Source: Lachnospiraceae bacterium RM5 (GTDB lineage: Bacteria > Bacillota > Clostridia > Lachnospirales > Lachnospiraceae). Taken from it: 64,000 nt of DNA. The translations under genes were made by a program, and so were the position numbers. The stretch's first letter is position 1. Every line of letters starts with the position of its first letter. The notes beneath the pieces are model-generated. The model saw only the letters and a list, made by a program, of their open reading frames with translations, made no database searches and had not been told where the DNA came from. Positions 24,220 through 33,436 of this stretch are shown piece by piece. The stretch spans positions 30,235 to 94,234 of the forward strand of contig FOFK01000009.1 in NCBI GenBank assembly GCA_900110975.1, given 5' to 3'.

Positions 24220-24322
24220 TTATAATAACAGTTCCGCTATAAATACTGTGATGCAGGATGATAGTGTAATTACAGTAACAATTCTGCTATAAATACAGTA
24301 ATGCAGGATAACAATGCAACTA
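24220..24322 (-). repeat. Duplicated 3' end of azlD (about 50 bases)
   Basis: The last codons of azlD are present twice, exactly 50 bases apart. The inner copy ends the real gene at 24270-24272; the outer copy ends at 24220-24222. On the minus strand both would read SCITVFIAELLL-stop in their own frames. The outer copy is downstream of the stop and not translated. It records a local tandem duplication that has since diverged. Confidence 0.7.
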
Positions 24323-24578
24323 CAGTCAGTGACTTTTCTTTGTATGAAAAGAATATTGCAATAAAAAGTCCAAGCGCAGCAGAATATATATTCTTTGTAG
24401 CATAGAAAACGGCAGGTATGGTCATTGCAGTTAAAACTGCATAAGGTATGTAATATAAAAAGCTTTGAATAAAGGTGTTTTTGATTTTTTTAGTTATTAA
24501 AGCAAATGGCAGGGCACGGATAAGATACGTTACTCCGGCCATTAATATAAGATATATGAAAAATTGTGTATTGTTCAA
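24270..24578 (-). CDS. azlD: AzlD-family branched-chain amino acid exporter subunit
   Basis: A 102-residue membrane protein with three to four hydrophobic helices and the AzlD signature near the start (LMAGVTYLIRALPFAL). AzlD is the small partner of AzlC; together they export branched-chain amino acids and analogues such as 4-azaleucine. It begins 11 bases after the azlC stop in the same operon, with a GGAGGA site. The 3' end is duplicated just outside the gene. The length is normal for the family. Confidence 0.88.
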   Translation of the reverse strand: MNNTQFFIYLILMAGVTYLIRALPFALITKKIKNTFIQSFLYYIPYAVLTAMTIPAVFYATKNIYSAALGLFIAIFFSYKEKSLTVVALLSCITVFIAELLL

Positions 24579-24589
24579 AATAATCCTCC

Positions 24590-25345
24590 TTAATTAACAG
24601 TATGCTTGGTTTTGTCAGGTTGATTTAAATTTTTGTCTTTAACAGGTTCTACCAGATCGGTTGGTTTAACAGGGAAAAGGTATGCACAAATTCCCGCAGC
24701 TAAAACAGCACAGATACTTATTGTAAAACCTGAAGGAATTTTTTTTAATACAGGCATATAATAAAATATGCAGCTAAAAATCATGGCTGATAATGATACT
24801 ATTAAAACAGCCCTGCTTTTTTTGATTTCAGGAACAACAATTGCAACAAACATTCCATAAATTGCAAGTCCTAAGGCGGACATTATCATTGCAGGAAGAA
24901 TATTACCACATAATGCACCAAGTGCCGTGCCAAGTGTCCAGCCTGCCCATGGCATTACTGAAAGTCCGAAAAAGTATTTTATTCCAACTTCTTTTTTTGA
25001 ACTTGCAACAGCAAATATTTCATCAGTCATAAAAAATCCAAGGATATATCTATAGATTCCTCTGAAATTTTTGCTTGTTTTCTGGCTTAAAGAAATACTC
25101 ATAAAAGAGTATCTTATATTTATTGTAATCTGTGAAATTATCATTTCTAAATAGTGCCCCGGATGTATCATTGTTTTGATTCCGGAAAACTGGCCGGCTG
25201 AAGTTATTGTAAGAAAAGAAATTAGTATGGCCTGCCACCATTTGATTCCCATGGAAACTGCCATAATACCGAAAGTAAAGCTGACACTTAAATAGCCAAG
25301 AGCGATGGGAATGCCATCTTTTAAACCTTTAGTAAAATCATTCAT
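24590..25345 (-). CDS. azlC: AzlC-family branched-chain amino acid exporter subunit
   Basis: A 251-residue polytopic membrane protein of the AzlC family. Features are GLKDGIPIALGYLSVSFTFG near the N-terminus, LTITSAGQFSG and a middle NIRYSFMSISLSQ, typical of this permease. The C-terminus extends into a hydrophilic tail (DLVEPVKDKNLNQPDKTK). It forms a two-gene operon with azlD. Export of excess branched-chain amino acids is the known role; the specific substrate here is inferred. The upstream region to the tRNA genes (25346-25617) is AT-rich, and no promoter is clear on this strand. Confidence 0.9.
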   Translation of the reverse strand: MNDFTKGLKDGIPIALGYLSVSFTFGIMAVSMGIKWWQAILISFLTITSAGQFSGIKTMIHPGHYLEMIISQITINIRYSFMSISLSQKTSKNFRGIYRYILGFFMTDEIFAVASSKKEVGIKYFFGLSVMPWAGWTLGTALGALCGNILPAMIMSALGLAIYGMFVAIVVPEIKKSRAVLIVSLSAMIFSCIFYYMPVLKKIPSGFTISICAVLAAGICAYLFPVKPTDLVEPVKDKNLNQPDKTKHTVN

Positions 25346-25617
25346 AATTATTAGTAATCCTTAATAATATTTTATTAATATATTTTTATGATTTAGAAAT
25401 TAACACTAATTAATTTATAGAAAAAATCCATATTTATGTTTATAACTGTATATAATGAATTATATACAATTAAAAGACTGTTTTATAATACATTTAATTA
25501 CCTATGTTATCAAGGGTAAAAAGTATTGTTAGTGAAAATACTATTGAAAATATTGTCTGATAATACGGGGATTGATTAAATTATATCAAAAAAATATTGA
25601 TATTAAGAAAAAAAAGC

Positions 25618-25646
25618 TTGACAATTATAAAGAAGTTTTGTAAAAT
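25618..25646 (+). promoter_or_regulatory. Promoter of the tRNA-Gly pair
   Basis: TTGACA (25618-25623) and TAAAAT (25641-25646) with a 17-base spacer, about 40 bases before the first tRNA. The rest of the gap from 25346 to 25617 shows only AT-rich sequence. Confidence 0.8.
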
Positions 25647-25685
25647 ATTTTTTGTTGTAACACAGTTGGTGTGAGAATCATCTTC

Positions 25686-25756
25686 GCGGGTGTAGTTCAA
25701 TGGTAGAACACTAGCCTTCCAAGCTAGATACGTGGGTTCGATTCCCATCACCCGCT
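25686..25756 (+). tRNA. tRNA-Gly (anticodon TCC)
   Basis: Acceptor GCGGGTG pairs with CACCCGC. The anticodon stem CTAGC/GCTAG carries loop CTTCCAA, giving anticodon TCC. The T-arm contains GGTTCGATTCC. The 71-base form is normal for glycine. The 3' CCA is not encoded. Confidence 0.95.
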
Positions 25757-25761
25757 TCTAT

Positions 25762-25834
25762 GCGCGAGTGGCTCAGTTGGTGGAGCACAACCTTGCCAAG
25801 GTTGGGGTCGCGGGTTCGAGTCCCGTCTCGCGCT
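25762..25834 (+). tRNA. tRNA-Gly (anticodon GCC)
   Basis: Acceptor GCGCGAG pairs with CTCGCGC. The anticodon stem CAACC/GGTTG carries loop TTGCCAA, giving anticodon GCC. The T-arm contains GGTTCGAGTCC. It lies 5 bases after the first tRNA, so both are on one transcript, and it is followed by TTTTTTT. The CCA is not encoded. Confidence 0.95.
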
Positions 25835-25946
25835 TTTTTTAATGCCTCTGAAAGCCCCATAAATAAAGGGTTTGCGGAGGTTGGGTAAAACGAAAATATG
25901 GACGAGTAATCAAAACGAGTACTTTTACACTACTTTTGATTCTTTT

Positions 25947-25968
25947 AAGCCGGAAGGCTTTATTTTTT
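25947..25968 (+). terminator. Terminator downstream of the tRNA genes
   Basis: AAGCC (25947-25951) with GGCTT (25956-25960), followed by TATTTTTTT. The stretch between the tRNAs and this hairpin contains CCCCATAAATAAAGGG-like sequence but no gene; the remaining gap to 26081 shows nothing else clear. Confidence 0.55.
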
Positions 25969-26081
25969 TGCTTTATTTTATTAGTTTTGAGGTGGTTTAG
26001 GCTTAATTATCTCAGTTCCACAAGTTAACTATTGTCATCATGTCACCAAACTTATAGCATTAGAGAAGTATGTATGATATT

Positions 26082-26189
26082 ATGGAGGAAGTTACTAAGA
26101 AACAAATCGAAATTTTTAGAGGCAAATTATATTGTAGTATGAATTTTCGATTTTGTAGAGATGATGATAATCCTAATTTGTATGGTTAA
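26082..26189 (+). CDS. Possible 35-residue ORF
   Basis: ATG 26082 to TAA 26187-26189 encodes a short polar peptide (MEEVTKKQIEIFRGK). A Shine-Dalgarno sequence is weak and no family is recognised. It lies just ahead of the DUF1697 gene and might be a leader or a chance frame. Confidence 0.2.
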   Translation: MEEVTKKQIEIFRGKLYCSMNFRFCRDDDNPNLYG

Positions 26190-26199
26190 GGGGGACTAA

Positions 26200-26739
26200 A
26201 TGAAAAAATATATAGCATTTCTTCGTGGTATAAATATTAGTGGTAAAAACAAAATTAGAATGTCTGATTTGAAGTTGGAACTTGAAAATGCAGGGTTTAC
26301 GCAGGTGTCAACATATTTGAATAGTGGCAATGTTACATTTTTATCTGATGACAAAAATCTTAAGAATAGAATTGAAGATATGATTATAAATAGATTTGAA
26401 CTTCGAATTCCAGTATATGTAGTTGAAGCAGATGTGTTAAATGATATTTTGTCTAATGCACCTGAATGGTGGGGGTCAAATAGTAAAGACAAATATGATA
26501 ATTTAATTTTTGTTCTTTCAGATGATACGCCTGAGCAAATATATGAGATGGTAGGACCACCTTCCGATGGACTTGAAAAAGTGCAAAAGTATAAGAATGT
26601 TATATTTTGGACTTTTGATAGACAGCAATATCAAAAATGTAATTGGTGGAAAAAAACTGCAACTAATGAAATTGCAGATAGATTAACAATTAGAACAGCA
26701 AATACAGTAAAGAAGGTTGCAAATAAAATTCGAAGTTAA
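26200..26739 (+). CDS. DUF1697 protein
   Basis: A 179-residue protein of the DUF1697 family. The characteristic opening is KKYIAFLRGINISGKNKIRM, with LENAGFTQVSTYLNSGNVTF following and a C-terminal block WWKKTATNEIADRLTIRTANTVKK. Members are soluble and widespread; the function is not established. AAGGGGGA precedes the ATG. It forms a single-gene unit closed by a terminator. Confidence 0.88.
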   Translation: MKKYIAFLRGINISGKNKIRMSDLKLELENAGFTQVSTYLNSGNVTFLSDDKNLKNRIEDMIINRFELRIPVYVVEADVLNDILSNAPEWWGSNSKDKYDNLIFVLSDDTPEQIYEMVGPPSDGLEKVQKYKNVIFWTFDRQQYQKCNWWKKTATNEIADRLTIRTANTVKKVANKIRS

Positions 26740-26773
26740 TCGACAAATTCAAGTTTGTTGAGACAACATAACT

Positions 26774-26804
26774 GAGTCAGGATTAATGTCCTGACTCTTT
26801 TTTT
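26774..26804 (+). terminator. Rho-independent terminator
   Basis: GAGTCAGGA (26774-26782) pairs with TCCTGACTC (26789-26797), followed by TTTTTTTT. Confidence 0.9.
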
Positions 26805-27038
26805 TGCCATCATGGTATCTCTTTCTGTTGTCACCGTGTCATATTCAGGGATTAATAGTGAATTTATAAATTATAATTAAGTAATTGTAAATAATAATAA
26901 AAAACCAACCAACTTGTCATTGAATTTTTTATGACAAATTGGAAAAAATTTTCATTGACTCTATTGTACTTACTTGATGAAATTCAATTGAATAAAAAAG
27001 CCAATATTGGCAAAAAAATTCATCGGAGGTGGTGAGCT

Positions 27039-28279
27039 GTGGAAATTAAAAGAGATTATTACCTTAATCAACTGATTGAAAAAAAAGAAGATGGAATGGT
27101 AAAAATAATAACAGGAATTCGTAGATGTGGTAAATCATATTTACTAGATCCAATTTTTAAAGGATATTTAATTGATGAAGGCGTGGATAAAGAACATATT
27201 ATAAAAATAGAATTAGACCGTGCCAGTAACATAAAATATCATAAGAATCCAGAGCTATTAGAAGAACATATTCATTCTATGATAAAGGATGAAAAAATGT
27301 ATTATGTAATATTAGATGAAATTCAATTAGTTGATGGATTTGAATTTGTTGTAAGTGGTTTGCTATATGAAAGAAATGTGGATGTGTATATCACTGGAAG
27401 AAATTCTAAATTCTTATCGTCAGATATCATCACGGAATTCAGGGGACGCGGAGAACAAATTCATATTAATCCTCTATCATTTTCTGAATTCTATCCAGCA
27501 TCAAAACTGGATAAAATGGATGCTTGGAATGGATACCTTACTTATGGTGGTATGCCACTTGTGCTAACAAAAAAAAGTGAAAACGAGAAATCTATATACT
27601 TAAAAAACTTATTTGAACAGACATATTTAAGTGATATAGTTGAAAGAAACGGCATAAAACGCTTAGATATCATGGAAGCTCTTACTAATATCTTGGCTTC
27701 ATCAATAGGTTCATTGACTAATCCAAAAAAATATACGAAACATTTAAGAGTAAAGGCGAAAAAGAATTATCATTGAATACAATTAATGCTTATATGTCTT
27801 ATTTAGAAGATGCATTCATCATAAAAAAAGCATTACGGTATGATGTTAAAGGAAGAAAGTATATTAACACTCCACAGAAATATTATTATTCTGATTTGGG
27901 ATTGAGAAATGCAAGGCTAAATTTTAGGCAACAGGAAGAATCACATCTTATGGAAAATGCTATCTACAATGAATTAATAATGAGGGGATTTAATGTCGAT
28001 GTCGGAGTTGTCGAAATAAGGGATGGTTATAAAAGAATTCAGACAGAAGTTGATTTTGTTTGTAATATAGGCAGTAAAAGATACTATATTCAATCAGCCT
28101 TAAACCTAAATACTCCTGAAAAAACCATTCAGGAATCAAGATCCCTTAATCACATCAATGATAATTTTAAAAAGATAATAATTGTTAAGGATTATATAAA
28201 ACCATGGATAACTGAAGACGGAATACTTATTGTAGGAATAATAGATTTCTTACTAGATGCAGACTGCATTGATAAATAA
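27039..28279 (+). pseudogene. DUF4143-type AAA ATPase split by a frameshift in a 7-A run
   Basis: The first part (245 residues from GTG 27039, behind GGAGGTGG) has Walker A in IITGIRRCGKSYLL, Walker B in YYVILDEIQ and the domain typical of AAA_14/DUF4143 proteins (TGRNSKFLSSDI, FRGRGEQIHINPLSFSEF). It runs out of frame at the A7 run 27725-27731. One base back, the frame continues as IYETFKSKGEKELSLNTINA into a DUF4143 C-terminal domain ending at 28279. Joined, the protein would be about 410 residues, normal for the family. A AAA AAA is also a -1 slippery heptamer and the continuing frame is exactly -1, so ribosomal or transcriptional slippage is possible. A simple mutation is equally likely. 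Confidence 0.8.
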
Positions 28280-28323
28280 TAAGGTGTTCAACAACTTCTG
28301 ATTTATCAAAGGCCACGGCCATA

Positions 28324-28535
28324 AAATAGGCGGAATTGGCAAGAACAGGCTATAAAAAAATGAGAAGCAGAAAAATTTATAGCTTTTAGGAGTGCAAAAT
28401 AGACGGAATTGGCAAGAACAGGCTATAAAAAATGAGAAGCAGAAAAATTTATAGCTTTTAGGAGTGCAAAATAGACGGATTAGGTAAAAAATGGCTATAA
28501 AAAAAGGAAAACAAAAGAAATTATAGCTTTATCGA
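28324..28535 (+). repeat. Three tandem copies of a 72-73-base repeat with internal hairpin
   Basis: The phrase CGGAATTGGCAAGAACAGGC starts at 28331 and again at 28404, with a worn third copy at 28476. Each unit continues into GGCTATAAA ... TTTATAGCT, which can form a hairpin, and ends in TTTTAGGAGTGC. No protein is encoded. The array lies between the broken ATPase and aroA; the 467-base gap holds this array and the palindrome at 28596. Confidence 0.75.
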
Positions 28536-28595
28536 AATTACAGTATTCAAGATAATTGAATAGAATTATTGTGTAGTAAAAGAATTCCATCCAGA

Positions 28596-28611
28596 ACCAT
28601 GGTACCATGGT
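28596..28611. promoter_or_regulatory. 16-bp perfect palindrome, possible operator
   Basis: ACCATGGTACCATGGT is a perfect inverted repeat made of two CCATGG half-units, about 135 bases before aroA. An operator for a dimeric regulator is plausible. A possible -10 (GATATACT) lies about 36 bases downstream, without a good -35. No matching second copy was noticed in the window. Confidence 0.4.
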
Positions 28612-28746
28612 ATAAAGTAAATGTGGAACAAATGTGAAATTTGTGATATACTAACTAGGTGTATTGTGTCTTATTATAATTTTTTATCTGATTTATAGCA
28701 ATTATATGAGGTTTTACGGGAAATCAGGTAAAGAATGGGAGGTAAC

Positions 28747-30117
28747 ATGAAGTTTTATAATGAAGGTAATGATGTATATCAGGTGAAGAAAATTAAAGGA
28801 CCTATTGAAGGTATCGTTGAAGTACCGGGTTCTAAAAGTATTACAAATAGAGCGTTACTTATGGCATCCATTGGAATTGGAAAGGCTCATATTACAGGAG
28901 CCTTATTTAGTGATGATTCCAGGGTCTTTTTACAGTGTTTAAAAGATTTGGGATTCAGACTGGATGTGTTTGAAGAAGAGAAGATTGTTGATATTATCGG
29001 TATGGGAGGTATTATTCCGGAAGATAATGTGACTATAAATGTTGGTGCAGCAGGTACAGCAGCCAGATTTTTAACGGCAATGCTTGGTCTTTCAGCAGGA
29101 ACATATACAATTGAATGTGCTGAACAGATGAAGAAAAGACCAATGGAAGAATTGTTTAAGGTATTAAAAGGTCTTGGTGCTGAAATTGAGTTTTTAGAGG
29201 AAGAAAATCATTTACCTGTTAAAATAAAGGGATGTGGATTGTTACAGGATAGGACATACAAAAGAGATAGAAAAGATGTTGAAGTTATCGACATTGAGAT
29301 GGATATCTCTAAGAGTACACAGTATTTAAGCGCACTTTTAATGGTAGCTCCGGCACTTAGAAAAGATGTCTGCATACATGTGGCTTCTGAAAAGAAGATT
29401 GGTTCTTACATAAAAATTACAGTCAGCATGCTTAAGAACTTTGGAGTTAACATTGAAGTAAATGAAAAAGAAGGAACATATCTTATAACAGGTAAGAAAA
29501 AGCCTGTTGTCGGAAATTATAAAGTTGAGCCTGATTTATCAGCAGCCTGCTATTTTTATGGACTTGCAGCCATTACAAGAGGCAAGGTTACTGTAAGGGA
29601 TGTACATTTTAAGTCATGCCAGGGAGACCTTGAGTTTATTGAAACATTAGAGGTTATGGGTTGCGAAATTAAAGATAATCCTGAAGGAATTGAGGTTTCA
29701 GGACCACTTCATCTTCATGGCGTAGATGTTGATATGAATAATTGTTCTGATCAGGCACTTACTCTTGCTGCAATAGCACCATTTTGTGATAGTCCGGTAT
29801 GTATAAGAAACGTTGGACATATAAGAGGTCAGGAATGCGACAGAATAGAAGCTATTGTTACAAATCTTACAAACCTTTCTGTTTATTCGGAGGTTGTAGG
29901 TGATGATATATTTATTTATCCAAGAAGAGATGGAATAGCTGCAACACCGACAACTATTTATACTTTTAATGATCATAGGGTGTCTATGGCATTTGCAATG
30001 GTTGGAATAAAGGTTGATGGAATAGTTATTGATGATCCATTATGCTGCAGTAAGACTTTTGAAGATTACTACGAAGTCTTTGAAGAATTGATATATCCGG
30101 TAAAAAAATATTTATAA
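28747..30117 (+). CDS. aroA: 3-phosphoshikimate 1-carboxyvinyltransferase (EPSP synthase)
   Basis: A 456-residue shikimate-pathway enzyme joining PEP and shikimate-3-phosphate. Visible features are the substrate-binding start PGSKSITNRALLMASI, the loop NVGAAGTAARFLTAML followed by KKRPMEEL, and DISKSTQYLSALLMVAP. DLSAACYFYGLAAI contributes the catalytic Asp region, and DHRVSMAFAMVGI is near the end. The usual GNAGT of the loop is GAAGT here. ATG 28747 follows GGGAGG; the earlier in-frame ATG at 28735 lies before that site. The gene stands apart from other aromatic-pathway genes, directly ahead of leuS. Confidence 0.93.
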   Translation: MKFYNEGNDVYQVKKIKGPIEGIVEVPGSKSITNRALLMASIGIGKAHITGALFSDDSRVFLQCLKDLGFRLDVFEEEKIVDIIGMGGIIPEDNVTINVGAAGTAARFLTAMLGLSAGTYTIECAEQMKKRPMEELFKVLKGLGAEIEFLEEENHLPVKIKGCGLLQDRTYKRDRKDVEVIDIEMDISKSTQYLSALLMVAPALRKDVCIHVASEKKIGSYIKITVSMLKNFGVNIEVNEKEGTYLITGKKKPVVGNYKVEPDLSAACYFYGLAAITRGKVTVRDVHFKSCQGDLEFIETLEVMGCEIKDNPEGIEVSGPLHLHGVDVDMNNCSDQALTLAAIAPFCDSPVCIRNVGHIRGQECDRIEAIVTNLTNLSVYSEVVGDDIFIYPRRDGIAATPTTIYTFNDHRVSMAFAMVGIKVDGIVIDDPLCCSKTFEDYYEVFEELIYPVKKYL

Positions 30118-30125
30118 TATAAAAA

Positions 30126-30174
30126 ATTTCTTAAATGTGAGTAGATTGTATTTACTCAAATAAACATAAGAAAT
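30126..30174 (+). other. Leader hairpin between aroA and leuS
   Basis: ATTTCTTA (30126-30133) pairs with TAAGAAAT (30167-30174), and TGAGTA with TACTCA lies inside. There is no T tail, so it is more likely a structured leader or processing site than a terminator. No T-box features are visible in this short gap. Confidence 0.4.
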
Positions 30175-30195
30175 AGAGAAAGGAACATATTAAAA

Positions 30196-32640
30196 ATGGA
30201 AAATGGAATGAATAAGGTCTATGCACCTAAGCGTATTGAAAAGAAATGGCAAGATATATGGGATGATGAAAAGGCATTTGCTACATCAGATGATTATAGT
30301 AAGCCAAAATTTTATCCGCTGGTAGAATTTCCATATCCATCCGGGCAGGGATTACATGTAGGTCATCCAAGACCATATACAGCGCTTGATATAGTTGCAA
30401 GAAAGAGAAGAATGGAAGGATATAACGTATTATATCCAATGGGTTGGGATGCTTTTGGTTTACCAACAGAAAATTATGCAATTAAAAATAAAATTCATCC
30501 AAAGGTTGTAACTGCAAACAATGTAAAGAGATTTAAAGAGCAGTTAAGATCTCTTGGATATTCATTTGACTGGGATAGAGAAGTAAATACAACTGATCCT
30601 GAATATTATAAATGGACTCAGTGGATTTTCTTAAAATTATTTAAAGCTGGACTTGCTTACAAAAAGGAAATGCCAATAAACTGGTGTACTTCATGTAAGG
30701 TTGGACTTGCAAATGAAGAAGTAGTTAATGGTGTTTGTGAAAGATGCGGAAGCGAAGTTGTACGTAAAGTAAAAAGCGAGTGGATGCTTAAAATCACAGA
30801 ATATGCTGATAAACTTATTGAAGGTTTAGATAGTGTTGATTATATTGAAAGAGTTAAAGTTTCGCAGAAAAACTGGATTGGAAGATCTGAAGGTGCTGAA
30901 GTAGATTTCAGTATTAAAGATACAGAAGATAAGTTAAGAGTATATACAACAAGACCGGATACATTATTTGGTGCAACATATATGGTAGTTTCTCCGGAAC
31001 ATCCATATATTGATAAATATAAAGATCAGATTTCGAACATGGATGAGATTATTGCATACAGGGAAATGGCTGCAAAGAAGTCTGATTTTGAAAGAACTGA
31101 GCTTGCAAAGGATAAGACAGGTGTTGAAATAAAGGGACTTAGAGCAATTAATCCTGTTAATGATACAGAGATTCCTATCTGGGTTTCAGATTATGTACTT
31201 ATGACATATGGAACAGGTGCTATTATGGCGGTTCCTGCTCATGATGACAGAGACTTTGAATTTGCAAAGAAATTTGACCTTCCAATCATCCAGGTTGTTA
31301 AAGGAAATACTGAGGAAGTAAATAAAACAGTTGACCTTGATAAAGAAGCATTTACTGATGTTTCAACAGGTGTTATGTTAAATTCTGGTTTTCTTGATGG
31401 ACTTAGTGTTGAAGAAGCAAAAGATAAGATAAAAGATTTCCTTGAAAAAAAGAAAATCGGACATAGAAAAGTTAATTATAAATTAAGGGACTGGGTATTC
31501 TCAAGACAGAGATATTGGGGAGAACCAATTCCTATCATTCATTGCGATAAATGCGGTTATGTACCTGTTGATGAAAGTGAATTACCACTTCAGTTACCTG
31601 AAGTAGAAAGCTATATGCCAACAGATAATGGTGAATCTCCACTTGCTGCCATAACAGACTGGGTAAATGTAAAATGCCCTTGCTGCGGTGGTGATGCTAA
31701 GAGAGAAACTGATACAATGCCACAGTGGGCAGGTTCTTCATGGTATTATTTAAGATATACAGATCCAAAGAATAAGAATGAACTTGCAAGTAAAGAAGCA
31801 TTAAAATACTGGCTTCCTGTAGACTGGTATAATGGTGGAATGGAACATACTACACTTCACTTATTATATTCAAGATTCTGGCATAAATTCTTATATGATC
31901 AGGGTGTTGTGCCAACAAAAGAACCATATCAGAAGAGAACAAGCCACGGAATGATTCTTGGTGAGAATGGCGAGAAGATGTCAAAATCAAGAGGGAACGT
32001 TGTAAATCCTGATGATATCGTAAATGAATATGGTGCAGATACTTTAAGAACATATGAAATGTTCATTGGAGCATTTGATTTAAGTGCTTCATGGTCAGAG
32101 CAGGGTGTTAAAGGATGTAGAAGATTCCTTGACAGAGTATGGAAATTACAGGAAATCGTAACAGACAGCATGGATTATTCTGATGATATGGAAACAAAGA
32201 TGCATCAGGTAATTAAGAAAGTTACAAATGATTATGAAAGTCTTAAATATAACACAGCAATTGCTGCAATGATGGGACTTATCAATGATTTCTATAAGAA
32301 AAATGAAGTAACCAAAAAGGAACTTCAGACACTCATTACTTTATTAAATCCTGTAGCACCACATATTACAGAGGAAATGTGGGAACTTCTTGGATTTGAA
32401 GGAAGATTATATAACGCAAAATGGCCTGAATATGATGAAGCAAAAACAGCTTCAAACACTGTGGAAATTGCAGTTCAGATAAATGGAAAGACAAAAGCAA
32501 CTATTAATATTTCAAAGGATGAAGATAAGGACAGTGTACTTGCAAAAGCAAAAGAAGCTTTAGCAGCTAAGCTTGATAAACCTGTTATCAAGGAAATCTA
32601 TGTTCCTGGAAGAATTGTAAATATAGTTGTTGGGAAATAA
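30196..32640 (+). CDS. leuS: Leucyl-tRNA synthetase
   Basis: An 814-residue class I aminoacyl-tRNA synthetase charging tRNA-Leu. The HIGH-type motif is in [11 protein letters not shown], and the KMSKS motif is in [11 protein letters not shown] near residue 590. An editing domain (about 220-410) has [14 protein letters not shown] and [18 protein letters not shown] zinc-binding-like segment (CTSCKVG ... CERCGSE) lies between. A C-terminal anticodon domain ends in the small LeuS C-terminal fold ([17 protein letters not shown]). GAAAGGAA precedes the ATG. Length is normal. Confidence 0.97.
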   Translation: MENGMNKVYAPKRIEKKWQDIWDDEKAFATSDDYSKPKFYPLVEFPYPSGQGLHVGHPRPYTALDIVARKRRMEGYNVLYPMGWDAFGLPTENYAIKNKIHPKVVTANNVKRFKEQLRSLGYSFDWDREVNTTDPEYYKWTQWIFLKLFKAGLAYKKEMPINWCTSCKVGLANEEVVNGVCERCGSEVVRKVKSEWMLKITEYADKLIEGLDSVDYIERVKVSQKNWIGRSEGAEVDFSIKDTEDKLRVYTTRPDTLFGATYMVVSPEHPYIDKYKDQISNMDEIIAYREMAAKKSDFERTELAKDKTGVEIKGLRAINPVNDTEIPIWVSDYVLMTYGTGAIMAVPAHDDRDFEFAKKFDLPIIQVVKGNTEEVNKTVDLDKEAFTDVSTGVMLNSGFLDGLSVEEAKDKIKDFLEKKKIGHRKVNYKLRDWVFSRQRYWGEPIPIIHCDKCGYVPVDESELPLQLPEVESYMPTDNGESPLAAITDWVNVKCPCCGGDAKRETDTMPQWAGSSWYYLRYTDPKNKNELASKEALKYWLPVDWYNGGMEHTTLHLLYSRFWHKFLYDQGVVPTKEPYQKRTSHGMILGENGEKMSKSRGNVVNPDDIVNEYGADTLRTYEMFIGAFDLSASWSEQGVKGCRRFLDRVWKLQEIVTDSMDYSDDMETKMHQVIKKVTNDYESLKYNTAIAAMMGLINDFYKKNEVTKKELQTLITLLNPVAPHITEEMWELLGFEGRLYNAKWPEYDEAKTASNTVEIAVQINGKTKATINISKDEDKDSVLAKAKEALAAKLDKPVIKEIYVPGRIVNIVVGK

Positions 32641-32673
32641 GTTATAAAATTAATCTGATAAGAATTTATTTGT

Positions 32674-32702
32674 GGGGGATGCCCTTTTAAGGGTAATCTC
32701 CC
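32674..32702 (+). other. GC-rich hairpin after leuS
   Basis: GGGGGAT (32674-32680) pairs with ATCTCCC (32696-32702, one G-T), and CCCTT (32682-32686) pairs with AAGGG (32689-32693). A short T-free tail follows, so termination would be weak. It may attenuate transcription into the next two membrane-protein genes. Confidence 0.45.
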
Positions 32703-32736
32703 ATTATGTGTAATATTAATAAATGAGGTAAAATAT

Positions 32737-33417
32737 ATGAAAGGTGCAGAAATAAAAGATAATAGAAAATTTTTAATAAAACTTTTATGTATAGAATTCT
32801 TTTTATATTATATAACGCCATTTTTATTATCTTTTACATACCATTGTTATGACGGGATATATTATGGTTCAATGAATACATGTTTTGTAAATGGAGTTAC
32901 AATTGCAGCATGGTTTATAGAAATAGATATATTGCACCTTTATCTTGAAAGCAGATATGGATACGAACTTATCAGCAGCAAGGCAAACAGGGGAAAGAAT
33001 TTAAGTGACAATAAACTTTTGTTGCTTTTCATTATTCTTATTGCCTCTGTATTTATTATCAGTGCACAGATTGGATTTAAGGTAAAACCGTTTTATGATT
33101 TTGGTACAAAATTCAGTGGTTTTGAGCTTATAAATAAAATATCAGTGCTTGTAAAAAGTGGAAGCAAATGCCTTTGGATAACCATATTTGTACGTGAGTT
33201 GCAAAAACTTTTTGAAACAAAATTTAAAAACAAAAATATTCCTTATGGCGGAATCGCATTAATGTTTTTGATGGGAATACCTGATGTTTTCATTAGTGAT
33301 ATAAATTTAGCAGTTACATATATACTCATTTATATTGTGTTTGGTGTTATATATTTGGTAACAGACAGAAGCTTTGGAAAATCATTGCTTGCTAATTTAT
33401 TCATATACATTTTTTAA
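32737..33417 (+). CDS. Unknown polytopic membrane protein
   Basis: A 226-residue protein with about six hydrophobic helices (for example around 15-35, 55-72, 92-112, 150-165, 173-192 and 198-215). No family is recognised. It begins 34 bases after the leuS hairpin behind GAGGTAAAA and ends 19 bases before the LTA-synthase-like gene, so the two likely share a transcript and perhaps a cell-envelope task. No catalytic motif is visible. The final segment (LANLFIYIF) is hydrophobic to the last residue. Confidence 0.7.
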   Translation: MKGAEIKDNRKFLIKLLCIEFFLYYITPFLLSFTYHCYDGIYYGSMNTCFVNGVTIAAWFIEIDILHLYLESRYGYELISSKANRGKNLSDNKLLLLFIILIASVFIISAQIGFKVKPFYDFGTKFSGFELINKISVLVKSGSKCLWITIFVRELQKLFETKFKNKNIPYGGIALMFLMGIPDVFISDINLAVTYILIYIVFGVIYLVTDRSFGKSLLANLFIYIF

Positions 33418-33436
33418 ATATAGAAGGTATATATAG

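Noticed and set aside
25835..25946. Attachment-site scar of an integrative element behind the tRNA-Gly genes
   Set aside because: The position is suggestive, but no duplicated tRNA 3' end and no integrase remnant were found in the following 1 kb.
30118..30195. T-box riboswitch before leuS
   Set aside because: The gap is only 78 bases and has no T-box sequence, specifier loop or antiterminator; only a simple hairpin is present.
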